A stretch of DNA of 64,000 bases from Bdellovibrionales bacterium GWA2_49_15. GTDB taxonomy: Bacteria > Bdellovibrionota > Bacteriovoracia > Bacteriovoracales > Bacteriovoracaceae. Made by a program: the position numbers and the translations under genes. Below the pieces are notes generated by a model. It searched no databases. It had not been told where the DNA came from and saw only the letters and a list, made by a program, of their open reading frames with translations. Position 1 is the stretch's first letter, and the number at the start of each line of letters is the position of its first letter. The stretch covers positions 29,329-93,328 of the forward strand of contig MEPP01000008.1 of assembly GCA_001769855.1 (NCBI GenBank), read 5' to 3'. Positions 18,770 through 28,329 of this stretch are shown here, in pieces.

Positions 18770-18806
18770 GCACATATAACTAATTCACGCAGCAATGCAA
18801 TATCAA

Positions 18807-19919
18807 CTAGTTATTAGTCATATTTTTGGTCTGCTTGGCAATCTCGTCGCCCGACCATTCCGCATCTTTGGCCACTTGGCCCTTTTCAAATTTTCCTTGT
18901 TTAAGCTCCACCAGATGGGAATGGGTGGTGAAATAAGACAATGAGTGTCCACGAAATTGCTCAATCGAATTAAAACCATGCTCCTGCATAAAGCTTTGGG
19001 CCGTGGTTATCATTTCCTTAACCATGCCAAAACCCTGCAGCATGGGCGCGGTACAGCTCTGGATGGTATTGCAGCCCATGAGGATGAATTCCAAGGCATC
19101 TTTGCCACACTCAATTCCCCCAATCCCACTCATGGTAATGTGCTCCTGTTTGGTGGCCTTTAGCGCTCGCGCCAGATCAAGCACATGTCGTAAGGCAATC
19201 GGACGAATTGCCTGACCTGAATAGCCACCGGGGATGGAATGGCCACCAACGGTCGGGAGCGGTCGCAAGGTTTTGAGGTCAATACCAATCACTGCCAAGA
19301 TGGTATTAATCAAGCTGATTCCGTCGGCACCTCCAGCGATGGCCTCAAGAGAGGGCACTGAAATATCCATTATATTGGGAGTCATCTTGGCCCAGACAGG
19401 CACAGGGGAAACTTCTTTCACCCAGCGGGTAACTTCTTTCACCACCTCAGGACATTGGCCCATGGCCGAGCCCATTTTTTTCTCAGGCATCCCGTGGGGG
19501 CAGGAGAAATTTAACTCCAAGGCATCAACGCCGGTCTGGCATACAGAGCGCGTGAGACTCTGCCAGGCGGACTTATCGTAGGCCTCCATCAGCGAAGCGA
19601 TCAACACTTTGTCGGGATATTCTTTTTTCACCGCCTCGAAATCTTTCAGCCAGTCATTGAGCGGACGGTCCGAAATAAGCTCAATATTTTGAAAACCAAT
19701 CACCTCTCCAGATTCGCGGGCATAGAGCTTGCCGTAGCGAGGGGCCACATTTTTAACCGCGCTCCCCTCAAGGGAAATAGTTTTGGCCACCACGCCCCCC
19801 CAACCTTCTTTGAAGGCCTTGCCAATGGTCGCCCTGTTGGTGCTTGGAGGGCCGGAGCCGATCACAAACGGATTTTCAAAATTAATTCCATTCACTTTTA
19901 TGGATAGATCTTTTGCCAT
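18807..19919 (-). CDS. preA: PreA-like dihydropyrimidine dehydrogenase, no ferredoxin domain
   Basis: The ATG at 19919 has AGGAG upstream, giving 370 residues; an in-frame ATG at 19943 lies inside the preceding gene. The FMN-binding TIM barrel matches PreA/DPD C-terminal domains: LNFSCPHGMPEKKMGSAMGQ contains the conserved Asn, Ser and catalytic Cys, with AKMTPNIMDI and TMSGIGGIECGKDALEF further on. PreA reduces uracil or thymine with electrons from PreT. The C-terminal two-[4Fe-4S] domain of E. coli PreA is absent, and there is no preT here, so the electron route and exact substrate are open. Confidence 0.85.
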   Translation of the reverse strand: MAKDLSIKVNGINFENPFVIGSGPPSTNRATIGKAFKEGWGGVVAKTISLEGSAVKNVAPRYGKLYARESGEVIGFQNIELISDRPLNDWLKDFEAVKKEYPDKVLIASLMEAYDKSAWQSLTRSVCQTGVDALELNFSCPHGMPEKKMGSAMGQCPEVVKEVTRWVKEVSPVPVWAKMTPNIMDISVPSLEAIAGGADGISLINTILAVIGIDLKTLRPLPTVGGHSIPGGYSGQAIRPIALRHVLDLARALKATKQEHITMSGIGGIECGKDALEFILMGCNTIQSCTAPMLQGFGMVKEMITTAQSFMQEHGFNSIEQFRGHSLSYFTTHSHLVELKQGKFEKGQVAKDAEWSGDEIAKQTKNMTNN

Positions 19920-19929
19920 TGAGTTGCTC

Positions 19930-21321
19930 CTATAAATGCTCACCTAAATTGCGACGAATATAACGGCCGGCGCCGCGCTCGACTTTTAAATTGCCATCAT
20001 CAAACTGCACGCGACCGTTCACGATAACCTTAAGCGGCCCACCTTGAGTTTTGAAACCTTCAAAGATGTTGCGATCACATTTATGAAAATGCGTTTTGGC
20101 GGAAATCGTGCCAGTCTTGTTTTTATCCCACAAAACTAAATCGGCGTCAGAGCCCACGGCCACGGCGCCTTTGCGCGGATACATGCCGAAAAGTTTGGCC
20201 GGCCTGGTACAGTTCAAGTCAACAAACTGATGAAGATCGATTTTATTTTCGAGAACTCCGTAAGTGTAGAGCAGTGACAGGCGATTCTGAACCCCCGCCG
20301 CGCCGTTGGGGATTTTTCGAAAATCGTTTTTGCCAAGTTCCTTCTGACCTTTTTGTCGGAAAGGACAATGATCAGTGGCGACAGTTTGAATGATTCCCGA
20401 CTTTAAGGCGCCCCATAAACGATCCTGATGACCTTTGGGCCGGATCGGCGGACTCATGACGTAGGCGGCCCCTTCGAAATCGGGTTTGTCGTAAACGCTG
20501 TCATCAAGAAGAAGATATTGAGGACAGGTCTCGCCATAGACCGCCTGTCCGCGGGAACGCGCTTCACTGATGGCATCGACGGCCTGGGCCGCAGTCACGT
20601 GAACGATATAGAGTGGCGTCTGAGTCATGCGCGCCAACATGATGGCCCGACCGGTGGCCTCGCCTTCTAGAGGCGCAGGTCGCGATAGGGCATGGTATTT
20701 TGGCGCGGTTTTGCCTTCGCCAAAAAGCCTATTTTGTAAATCCACCACCATCTCACCGTGCTCGCAATGGGCGGTAATCAGTGATCCTAATTTTTTAGAA
20801 ACGTTCATGATGCTGATCAGCTCATGATCCTCGACCCCAATGGCACCACGGTAGGCCATGAAGGTTTTGAAAGACGTAATGCCTTCCTCTTTCACGCACT
20901 GGTGCATGGCCTTTTCAACTTTGTCTCCATACCAGGTGAGCGACATATGAAAGGCGTAATCGGCCACAGATTTTTTGGCCTTCTCCTTCCATGCCGTCAA
21001 GGCCTCCATGGGGTCCTGATTGCGCGAAGGAATAACGAAGTCAATGATACTGGTGGTTCCCCCGGCCAAACCCGCCGCTGTTCCGGTTTCAAAATCATCG
21101 GCCGAAACCTCGCCCATAAATGGGAGTTCCATGTGAACATGTCCATCAACGGCACCAGGCAATACCAAAAGCCCGGTGGCATCGATCACCTCAGTGGCCG
21201 AGGAAGGTTTTTCCAGATTTTTTCCGATGGCCTTAATCACACCATCTTGAACGAGGATATCGGCAACATAACGATCAATCGAGGTGATAATTTCACCGTT
21301 TTTAATCAGTAAGGATTTCAT
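19930..21321 (-). CDS. dihydropyrimidinase / D-hydantoinase
   Basis: A cyclic amidohydrolase of 463 residues from the ATG at 21321 (AGGAG upstream; a GTG three codons earlier is possible). All binuclear zinc ligands are visible: HVH in DGHVHMELP, the carboxylated Lys in TSFKTFMAYRG, His in ITAHCEHGEM, His in YIVHVTAAQA and Asp in TVATDHCPF. The enzyme opens dihydrouracil or hydantoin rings to N-carbamoyl amino acids. It stands between the PreA-like and dehydrogenase genes, which fits the second step of reductive pyrimidine breakdown; hydantoin use is the alternative. Confidence 0.92.
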   Translation of the reverse strand: MKSLLIKNGEIITSIDRYVADILVQDGVIKAIGKNLEKPSSATEVIDATGLLVLPGAVDGHVHMELPFMGEVSADDFETGTAAGLAGGTTSIIDFVIPSRNQDPMEALTAWKEKAKKSVADYAFHMSLTWYGDKVEKAMHQCVKEEGITSFKTFMAYRGAIGVEDHELISIMNVSKKLGSLITAHCEHGEMVVDLQNRLFGEGKTAPKYHALSRPAPLEGEATGRAIMLARMTQTPLYIVHVTAAQAVDAISEARSRGQAVYGETCPQYLLLDDSVYDKPDFEGAAYVMSPPIRPKGHQDRLWGALKSGIIQTVATDHCPFRQKGQKELGKNDFRKIPNGAAGVQNRLSLLYTYGVLENKIDLHQFVDLNCTRPAKLFGMYPRKGAVAVGSDADLVLWDKNKTGTISAKTHFHKCDRNIFEGFKTQGGPLKVIVNGRVQFDDGNLKVERGAGRYIRRNLGEHL

Positions 21322-21336
21322 ACATCGCACTCCTAT

Positions 21337-22824
21337 TTAAGACATCCAATTTCGAGTTAAAGGTTCAATCCACTTCACTGTAACTTTCTTATCCTGAGTC
21401 CAGAAATTGATTCCGGCATCACCCGTGATATCACCGGCACCAAAGCGCGACTCATACCAGCCACCAAATGCGAATGGCTCGCGCGGAACGGGCACACCCA
21501 CATTCACTCCGCACATGCCGGCCATGGCATTTTTAACCACATAATCGGCGTAGCGGCCGGAGGTCGTGAAGATAGAACAGGCATTGCCGTAGGGGTTGCT
21601 ATTCTCCAGCTTCATGGCCTGCTCAAGCGTATCGACATGGATAATGGCGAGGACCGGGCCAAAAATTTCTTCCTTGAGCGCCGGAATATTTTCCTTCATC
21701 TTGTCGATCAGGGTCGGGCCAACCCAGTAACCGTCCTTGGTGCCATTCACGACAGGGGTTTTGCCTCGCCCATCCACTAAAATTTTGGCACCCATCTGCT
21801 CGGCCTGAGTAATATAATTATTGATTCGTTCCACGCTTGGCTTGTTGATGATGGCCCCCATATTCTCGCCTAACTTCACAGAGTCGGCATAGGCTTTCAT
21901 CTGCTCAATGATCTTGGTGCAATCACCCACCGCAATCATCACACTTGCGGCCATGCAACGTTGCCCGGCACAGCCGATGGCGGAATCGACGATTTGTTTG
22001 GGAGCAGTTTCCACGTCGGCATCGGACATGACGATCAGGTGATTCTTGGCACCACCCAGGGCCAGCACTCTTTTGCCGACGGCCGCGGCCCTGGCATACA
22101 CCAGCTTGGCGACTTTGGTGGAACCAACAAAACTCACCGCCTTGATATCAGGATGATCACAGATTCCGTTAACCACATCAGAGCCTCCATGCACGATATT
22201 CAAAACTCCGTCGGGAAGACCGGCTTCCTTGAAAAGTTTGGCCAGGCGTAAAGACGAGAGTGGAACTTGTTCGGATGGCTTGAGCACCATGGTATTTCCC
22301 ACGGTCAGCGCAATGGGTAGTGTCCACATAGGAACCATAATGGGAAAATTAAAAGGGGCGATGGAGGCCACCACACCTAATGGAACTTTCAGATTGCTAC
22401 AGAGAATGTCCGCGCTCACCTCTTGGGCCTGGCCGGAAATTTTATTGGGAATGGCACAGCCAAATTCCAGGACCTCGATGGCCTTGGCCACATCCCCGGC
22501 CGCTTCAACAAGGGTTTTGCCATTTTCAAGGCTGATCAGCTGGCAGAGCTCTTGGAAATCTCGCTCCATCAAGGCCTTCAGCTTAAACATGACCTGAACA
22601 CGTTGCTTGATGTGGGTATTTTTCCAAGCGGGAAAGGCCTCTTTGGCGGCAGACACGGCGGCCTCGACATCTTGGAAGGTTCCCATGGGAACCTGGCCCA
22701 GAACATCGCCCTTATAAGGCCCGTTAATATCTTGATAATTTTTGGCCTTGGATTCGACCTCTTGATTGTTGATCCAATTTTTAATTTTTCCATAACCGGA
22801 AGTAAATTTAATGGCATTGCTCAT
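21337..22824 (-). CDS. mmsA: methylmalonate/malonate-semialdehyde dehydrogenase (CoA-acylating)
   Basis: An aldehyde dehydrogenase of 495 residues with the MMSDH type pattern: APFNFPIMVPMWTLPIAL, LALGGAKNHLIVMSDAD and the catalytic Cys in GCAGQRCMAAS. MMSDHs convert malonate or methylmalonate semialdehyde with CoA and NAD+ to acetyl- or propionyl-CoA. In this operon the likely substrate is malonate semialdehyde made from beta-alanine by the divergent aminotransferase. The ATG overlaps the NCS1 gene stop (ATGA) and has GAGGAG upstream. Confidence 0.93.
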   Translation of the reverse strand: MSNAIKFTSGYGKIKNWINNQEVESKAKNYQDINGPYKGDVLGQVPMGTFQDVEAAVSAAKEAFPAWKNTHIKQRVQVMFKLKALMERDFQELCQLISLENGKTLVEAAGDVAKAIEVLEFGCAIPNKISGQAQEVSADILCSNLKVPLGVVASIAPFNFPIMVPMWTLPIALTVGNTMVLKPSEQVPLSSLRLAKLFKEAGLPDGVLNIVHGGSDVVNGICDHPDIKAVSFVGSTKVAKLVYARAAAVGKRVLALGGAKNHLIVMSDADVETAPKQIVDSAIGCAGQRCMAASVMIAVGDCTKIIEQMKAYADSVKLGENMGAIINKPSVERINNYITQAEQMGAKILVDGRGKTPVVNGTKDGYWVGPTLIDKMKENIPALKEEIFGPVLAIIHVDTLEQAMKLENSNPYGNACSIFTTSGRYADYVVKNAMAGMCGVNVGVPVPREPFAFGGWYESRFGAGDITGDAGINFWTQDKKVTVKWIEPLTRNWMS

Positions 22825-24308
22825 AACATCTCCTCACTTAATTTCTGTGATTTAAAAACTGTAAGTTTCGTGGCCAAGACATAATAGAGGACGGCCCCAA
22901 GTGCTGAACCGACAAACCAGCCATAACTATACACCCAGGGCAAAACATCCAGCGTCTTGCAGGTGACGGTAAAAAGCACGGGGATAAAAAAGGCCAAAAG
23001 CCCGGGCCAATGGATTTTCGGATAGGTGGGGTTCTCTGGCTTATAAATGTGGATGAGCTCAAGGTGCTGCTTCTTGGCCACGAAGTAATCAACAATCATG
23101 ATTCCGGCGATAGGACCGAGCAAGGATGAGTACCCCAAAAGCCAGTTGGAATAAAGGCTTTCAATACTCACATCGGAGACGATCCAGCCAAGCTTGCGCA
23201 TCAGCTCCCAGGACATTAATAAAATGCCCACTGTGCCAGTGAGAAAAGTTCCGCGTTTAAGGTTGATCAGGCGAGGAAAAGCATTTTGAAAATCATTGGT
23301 GGGTGAAACCATGTTGGCGGCGGCGTTGGTGGAAACGGTGGCCAGGATAATGACGAGAAGGCCGATTGAACCCCAAAAAGGACTTTTAATGGCGCCAATT
23401 AAACTGACGGGATCAGAGTAAGTCTGTCCGACAATAGACGCCGAAGCGGCGGTCAGGACGACCCCCAAAGCAGAAAACAAGAGCATCGTCAGGGGAAGGC
23501 CGATTATCTGTCCCCAGATTTGGTCTTTCTGAGATTTGGCAAAGCGGCTGAAATCCGGAATGTTGAGAGAGAGCGTGGCCCAAAAACCCACCATCGCAGT
23601 TAGACCGCCAAAAAAATAACCCCACATGGACGCACCTTCTGGGCGCTTGGGAGGGATATGAAGTAATTCGGTAAAATTAATTTGCGGCATGGCCCACAAA
23701 AAGAGCACGATACCGACCAAGAGGAGAAGCGGGGCCGCCAATACTTCCATCAGCTTAATGGATTCAGAACCACGAAGCACAATGGCCACATTCAAGATCC
23801 AAAATAAGAAAAAGCCGATCACCTCACCCGTGCCACCAAGCGCGGCCCAGGAGGAAGAAAACTGGGCAAGGAGAAGATGAATCGCCAGGCCGCCGAACAT
23901 GGTTTGAATCCCAAACCATCCGCAAGCGATGGTGGCACGAATCAAGGCCGGCACGTTGGAGCCATAGATTCCAAAAGATGAGCGCAGGAGGACCGGAAAA
24001 GGAATACCGAACTTTGTCCCCGGAAAAGCATTGAGAATGAGGGGAATCAAAACGATGGTGTTGGCAATCAGCACGGTCCAAAGTGCCTCTCCCACGGTCA
24101 GTCCGAAATACGAGGTGAGTACGCCACCTAAAGTATAAGTTGGAACGCAAATGGCCATCCCCACCCATAGGGCGGCGATGTGCCACTTATTCCAGGTCCG
24201 ATCTTTGATTTTTGTAGGAGCGATATCAGAATTATAAACGGGACTTTGGAGCACGTCCTCGGTGGGTTCCAACTCGTAAAAGCCTTGCTGCTGAATCACT
24301 TTGGACAT
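22821..24308 (-). CDS. NCS1-family nucleobase/hydantoin permease
   Basis: An inner-membrane protein of 495 residues with about 12 helices. Diagnostic NCS1 stretches are RTWNKWHIAALWVGMA, LLRSSFGIYGSNVPALIRA and ACGWFGIQTMFGG, close to the ligand-binding helices of the Mhp1 hydantoin transporter. It probably imports uracil, thymine, allantoin or a hydantoin with a cation. It is the first gene of the catabolic operon. Confidence 0.92.
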   Translation of the reverse strand: MSKVIQQQGFYELEPTEDVLQSPVYNSDIAPTKIKDRTWNKWHIAALWVGMAICVPTYTLGGVLTSYFGLTVGEALWTVLIANTIVLIPLILNAFPGTKFGIPFPVLLRSSFGIYGSNVPALIRATIACGWFGIQTMFGGLAIHLLLAQFSSSWAALGGTGEVIGFFLFWILNVAIVLRGSESIKLMEVLAAPLLLLVGIVLFLWAMPQINFTELLHIPPKRPEGASMWGYFFGGLTAMVGFWATLSLNIPDFSRFAKSQKDQIWGQIIGLPLTMLLFSALGVVLTAASASIVGQTYSDPVSLIGAIKSPFWGSIGLLVIILATVSTNAAANMVSPTNDFQNAFPRLINLKRGTFLTGTVGILLMSWELMRKLGWIVSDVSIESLYSNWLLGYSSLLGPIAGIMIVDYFVAKKQHLELIHIYKPENPTYPKIHWPGLLAFFIPVLFTVTCKTLDVLPWVYSYGWFVGSALGAVLYYVLATKLTVFKSQKLSEEML

Positions 24309-24472
24309 AATTCACACCCTTGGAGGAGATAAAAATAGACGATAATAAAGTCATAAAATTCAGAAAAAGGCAAACTTCACCCTTATATGCAGCGTATCAA
24401 CACCTTTACATCAGAGAATAAACTTTATAGCGTTTAAGGCCGACAAATATTCATAACAGACACGAGGTTTTT

Positions 24473-25774
24473 GTGAACAACGATGAAATTCTACAACTGC
24501 GCCAGAAACATCTTTATCCCACCAAAGTTCCTTACTATAAGACGCCGCTCCATTTAGTGCGCGCCAAGGGTTCGTATGTTTGGGATGACAAGGGCGAAAA
24601 ATATTTGGACGTGATTGGCGGCATCGTATCTATTTCTGTCGGCCATAATCACCCGCGCATCGTGAAAAAAATAAAAACCATGCTTGAAAGTGATGCCATC
24701 CAACACACCACCTTTCTCTACCTCTCTGAATACATGCCGGAACTGGCCAAGAAATTGGCCGAGGTGGCACCGAAAGGTTTGACCAAATGTTATCTCACCA
24801 ACTCCGGCTCTGAGGCCAATGAGATGGCGGTGCTGTCTGCACGCACCTTCACAGGTGAGCCCATGGTTGTGGGTCTGCAGCACGGTTACCACGGCGGGAC
24901 CACCACTCCACTGTCCCTATGCGGCCATAGCACCTGGAAGTTTCGCTCCCAACCACAGGCCTGTGTCACTCACGCCAAGGCGCCTTACTGTTATCGCTGT
25001 CCCTTTGGGCAGAAAAAAGAATCCTGCAATCTGGAGTGCGCGGATGACGTCAAAGAAACTATTTTGACCACGACGAGCGGCAAGATCGCCGCCTTCATTT
25101 GCGAACCCATTCTCGGCGTGGGCGGCTTTATCGAACCACCTGTCGGTTATCATAAAAAAGTCTACGACATCGTCAAAAGTTTTGGCGGTCTCTATATTTC
25201 GGATGAGGTACAAACCGGTGTCGGTCGTACTGGCCTTCATTTCTTTGCCATCGAAGATTCCGGAGTCGAGCCGGATATTATTTCCATGGCCAAGGGCATC
25301 GGCAACGGCGCTCCCATGGGCGCAATCATTGCCAGAGCAGAAGTCGCCGATAGCTTAAAAGGCAAACTGCACTTCAACACGTTTGGCGGGGACCCTTATC
25401 AGGCGATGCAGGCGGCAACCACCATTGATATCATTCGCGATGAAGGCCTGATCGAGAATGCCAATAAGATGGGCCGATATCTCAAAGAAGGTTTGCAGGA
25501 GCTGCAAAAGAGCTTCCCGGTGATCGGCGATATTCGCGGTCGCGGACTTCTCCTCGGTCTCGAGCTGGTCAAGAATCAGAAGACGAAAGAAGTTGCGAGT
25601 GCCGAAGCGGCCCAAATTCTCGAATTTGCCAAAGAGGAAAAGCTGCTGATCGGAAAAGGTGGCCTTTTTGCCAACGTCATTCGTCTGGCCCCACCACTCA
25701 ATATCAGCAAGGCCGAATGTGACGAGCTACTTGGAAAAATGAAGCGGGCCTTTGAAAAATTGGCAAAAGCTTAG
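24473..25774 (+). CDS. class III aminotransferase, AGXT2 / beta-alanine type
   Basis: A PLP-dependent aminotransferase of 433 residues starting at GTG behind GAGG. It has SGSEANEMAV, the EVQTGVGRTG and SMAKGIGNGAPMGA segments (with the PLP-binding Lys) and the Cys-rich insert CYRCPFGQKKESCNLEC typical of alanine-glyoxylate aminotransferase 2 relatives. Family members transaminate beta-alanine or beta-aminoisobutyrate. Being divergent from the pyrimidine operon, it probably yields the semialdehyde used by the MMSDH. Its stop overlaps the convergent gene's stop. Confidence 0.92.
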   Translation: MNNDEILQLRQKHLYPTKVPYYKTPLHLVRAKGSYVWDDKGEKYLDVIGGIVSISVGHNHPRIVKKIKTMLESDAIQHTTFLYLSEYMPELAKKLAEVAPKGLTKCYLTNSGSEANEMAVLSARTFTGEPMVVGLQHGYHGGTTTPLSLCGHSTWKFRSQPQACVTHAKAPYCYRCPFGQKKESCNLECADDVKETILTTTSGKIAAFICEPILGVGGFIEPPVGYHKKVYDIVKSFGGLYISDEVQTGVGRTGLHFFAIEDSGVEPDIISMAKGIGNGAPMGAIIARAEVADSLKGKLHFNTFGGDPYQAMQAATTIDIIRDEGLIENANKMGRYLKEGLQELQKSFPVIGDIRGRGLLLGLELVKNQKTKEVASAEAAQILEFAKEEKLLIGKGGLFANVIRLAPPLNISKAECDELLGKMKRAFEKLAKA

Positions 25775-26685
25775 AGCTTCCCTAAAACTCCGTGCCCTTT
25801 TTTGTTGAGCACTTTAGCACTAAACGCCCCGTAGATTTTGCTCAGATCATTGAGTGATTCTGGGGAAATGGGGCAAGCTTGTTGCGGTAGGCGTGACAAG
25901 CGCTTTTGCACTCTAATCAGAAATTCCTTGGTACTAAAGAGCGAACAGTTGATGGCCTCGTCCCAGGCGTTATCAATATACAAGGAGAGATCGACCTCAT
26001 GCACTCGCTTCCAATGACCTTGCTCGCAACGAATGTACGGCCCAAGCTTTTGCTCAAAGGTTAAGACATCCTCGCCCTCGCGGAGGAGATGATTCCAGAA
26101 GTGCATGCCCTTAAAATTCGCCGCTAGATCAGCATAGGAGATGACCCCGGTCATGTATCGTCCCAGGATGCCGGTCTCTGTACTCATACCAAAATCCAGG
26201 ACGGTTTCAATCGGCTGTTTTTGCAAATAATGTCTTCTGAAATAATAGAATCCCATACCAAAAAAATGCTCGAACTTATCTCCACCAATTTGCACATTAT
26301 GCATGTTAAGGACTGGGGCATTGGAATCATAAATGACTCCCAAGCCACCCATAATTAATGAATTAATGGCGGAGGCTTCGGCATAAATACTCTCTTTAAT
26401 TCTTGTCCCTCGCCTGGGGACTTCGGATGAGGTATGGACATAATCACAAAATTTATCCTGATAGCGATCGCGAAATCTTAACTTTATGGCACGATAAAGT
26501 CGCTGCCTGTCACAGGTCCCTCTCTTATTGGCAGAGGTTACGGCTTCATCTAAAAAATGATTGGCTGCCTGATTGATGACTTCAGTGGCATCGCGAAGGG
26601 GCTCATCTCGGCCGGTGAAATTATCCACTTCGGAAGCGAGGGAGCACCAAGAAAACAAAAAAATCATCACGCAAAAAATTTTCAT
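25771..26685 (-). CDS. conserved exported protein, paralogue of the gene at 2678
   Basis: A protein of 304 residues with a signal peptide (MKIFCVMIFLFSWCSLAS). Its core IGGDKFEHFFGMGFYYFRR, LDFGMSTETGILG and TGVISYADLAANFKGM matches the protein at 2678-3664 in order and spacing. Cys residues are also shared in part. The function is unknown. Here it has no cytochrome neighbours, so the family is not strictly tied to haem proteins. Confidence 0.75.
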   Translation of the reverse strand: MKIFCVMIFLFSWCSLASEVDNFTGRDEPLRDATEVINQAANHFLDEAVTSANKRGTCDRQRLYRAIKLRFRDRYQDKFCDYVHTSSEVPRRGTRIKESIYAEASAINSLIMGGLGVIYDSNAPVLNMHNVQIGGDKFEHFFGMGFYYFRRHYLQKQPIETVLDFGMSTETGILGRYMTGVISYADLAANFKGMHFWNHLLREGEDVLTFEQKLGPYIRCEQGHWKRVHEVDLSLYIDNAWDEAINCSLFSTKEFLIRVQKRLSRLPQQACPISPESLNDLSKIYGAFSAKVLNKKGHGVLGKL

Positions 26686-26709
26686 AAATCTGCTTATTGT
26701 AAAAAGTTT

Positions 26710-27363
26710 TTAAAAATCGAAGTTAAATGACGACTTCGGTTCAGGAGGCAATACATCAACAAAACGGACATCTGTAAAGCCCAATGTCAAAAGAAGTCCC
26801 CGGATGGCCCTCTCCGAAGCCTTGCGGGCGCGCTCGGCCAGCTGTGCATCCGTGCCTGCCTCTCGCTCGAAAGCAGTTTTGGCCAACTCAAAAAGCTGCG
26901 CCGTCTCCTGGGAATCCAGGTTAGAGCCAATAATCTCAACCTCGCCCGGTTTTATCTCAATACTGACCTTGATGGGCGGCAGGACCACAAAGGCCACACG
27001 CCCCTGAATGGCCACGCTTTCCACGCCAAGTTTCTCGAGGTCAATGCCAAGGCGAGCAATGGCAAACACGATCGCCTTGCCTTTGGGAGCACGCAGCGAA
27101 AACCGAACCCAGTTATTGACGTCATCCCACAGAGTTCCCGGCATCGGCGGATCGGGGGTAAAGGTTATTTTTTTGTAGAGTGATACCTCCAAGGTTTCCA
27201 ACCGCGCCACTTCGCGGATCTGCATCAAGACCGTGGCCGATTCTGGAACACGGGGATTAGAACGAGCGAGGAGCAGATAAACCAGCAGTCCCCCCAGGCC
27301 AAAGGCGATGGCAAGAATGAGTACCGTGAGGGGACGAAAAAGAGGACCATGAGAATTTTTCAT
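26710..27363 (-). CDS. DUF4230-type membrane-anchored protein
   Basis: Starting at the ATG at 27363 gives 217 residues; an in-frame ATG at 27444 would add a second hydrophobic stretch and is less likely. One N-terminal transmembrane helix (about residues 10-35) anchors an extracytoplasmic domain. The pattern ARLETLEVSLYKKITF, then KGKAIVFAIARLGIDL and IKPGEVEII, matches the DUF4230 family of unknown function. It follows the exported paralogue upstream in the genome but is a separate small unit. Confidence 0.7.
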   Translation of the reverse strand: MKNSHGPLFRPLTVLILAIAFGLGGLLVYLLLARSNPRVPESATVLMQIREVARLETLEVSLYKKITFTPDPPMPGTLWDDVNNWVRFSLRAPKGKAIVFAIARLGIDLEKLGVESVAIQGRVAFVVLPPIKVSIEIKPGEVEIIGSNLDSQETAQLFELAKTAFEREAGTDAQLAERARKASERAIRGLLLTLGFTDVRFVDVLPPEPKSSFNFDF

Positions 27364-27470
27364 AGAATAATTATAGGTTAGGTTGAGGATTTGCTCAATG
27401 AAAAGAGTCACGGCCCATACAATGGAAAATTTCCAATGAACCATGGACTTTGTCTCTACTCACACATAGT

Positions 27471-27811
27471 GTGCAAACAGGCACTCGAGCATGTCCCCCA
27501 AATGCCACACTCACAATCTCCTGCTCCCCCTACGCCTGTGATCAGCATGGCAAGGCCTGTTGACCCAGTGTAAAAATAACAATGAATGCACGGCCGGGTA
27601 CCTCTGCAATACTTCAAATGGGAAATGCGCACCTTTAAGTTATTCCTGCGCAGACAACAGCACTGTTGTTGGCACCGATGGGTCGTCTTATGATTGTACG
27701 CCCTTCGCCTGCCAGGCAGGACGTTGCAAAGAGCTTTGCGCTTCAACCACTAATGATTGTGTGCCTGGATATCTTTGCCATCCCGTAAGCCGTTCCTGTG
27801 TGGCCCCATAA
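27471..27811 (+). pseudogene. frameshifted Cys-rich repeat protein
   Basis: Two adjacent frames encode two copies of one Cys-rich repeat. The first frame (about 27471-27560) reads CPPNATLTI, CSPYACDQHGKAC and then hits TGA. The second (27560-27811) continues with LTQCKNNNECTAGYLC and a full repeat CTPFACQAGRCKELC, CVPGYLC. Aligning both repeats shows that one missing base after GKAC breaks the frame. No good start or ribosome-binding site is seen. It is probably the remnant of a larger secreted protein, or a sequencing error in a short gene. Confidence 0.6.
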
Positions 27812-28189
27812 TTATTTTTTTTCGGATGAGTCGTAGATCTCGGCCTCTAGCCGGTTCATGAAAGCATTATGGAGGGCCGCCTGTCGCTCGCCTATCACAG
27901 CGATAAATTGCTCTTTCTCGGCGGCGGAAAACTGGGTAGAGGTGAGAATTTCGGTGGTCAATTTTAGAGAATCACGGCCGAAAGCGATAAAAAAGGTTCG
28001 GAATTTTTCCATGTAAGCTTGAAGCTTCCGCTCCGATGGGAATTGGCTTGCGGCGGCCCCAATTTCATAAAAATTTGAGTCTGCCTGATCATAAAAATGA
28101 GCGATGTCTTCTTGAACTTTGGGGTAATTGACCGTTGCAGCGCAAGACGTCAGCGTCAAAAGCACACTACAAAATATAAGTTTCATCAT
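27812..28189 (-). CDS. small lipoprotein, unknown function
   Basis: A protein of 125 residues with a lipobox (LLTLTSC) at about residue 16, so it is probably anchored in the inner or outer membrane. The mature part is mostly helical, rich in Phe, Glu and Ala. Its last codon abuts the Cys-rich remnant on the other strand. I do not recognise it. Confidence 0.65.
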   Translation of the reverse strand: MMKLIFCSVLLTLTSCAATVNYPKVQEDIAHFYDQADSNFYEIGAAASQFPSERKLQAYMEKFRTFFIAFGRDSLKLTTEILTSTQFSAAEKEQFIAVIGERQAALHNAFMNRLEAEIYDSSEKK

Positions 28190-28329
28190 AGGTAAATAAT
28201 CTTAAGCACCTGGCCATCTTAAAGCAATCGCGATCATGGTAAATTTTTCATGCCATAAATAATCGACGTGCCAAAGTCTCACTGATTTCGATAAGGCAGA
28301 GCTTGAAAAACCCTACTTAAGGATTTGCC

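Noticed and set aside
18807..19919. PreA-like protein as an inactive enzyme
   Set aside because: The conserved Asn, Ser and catalytic Cys in NFSCPHG are present; only the C-terminal iron-sulfur domain is missing.
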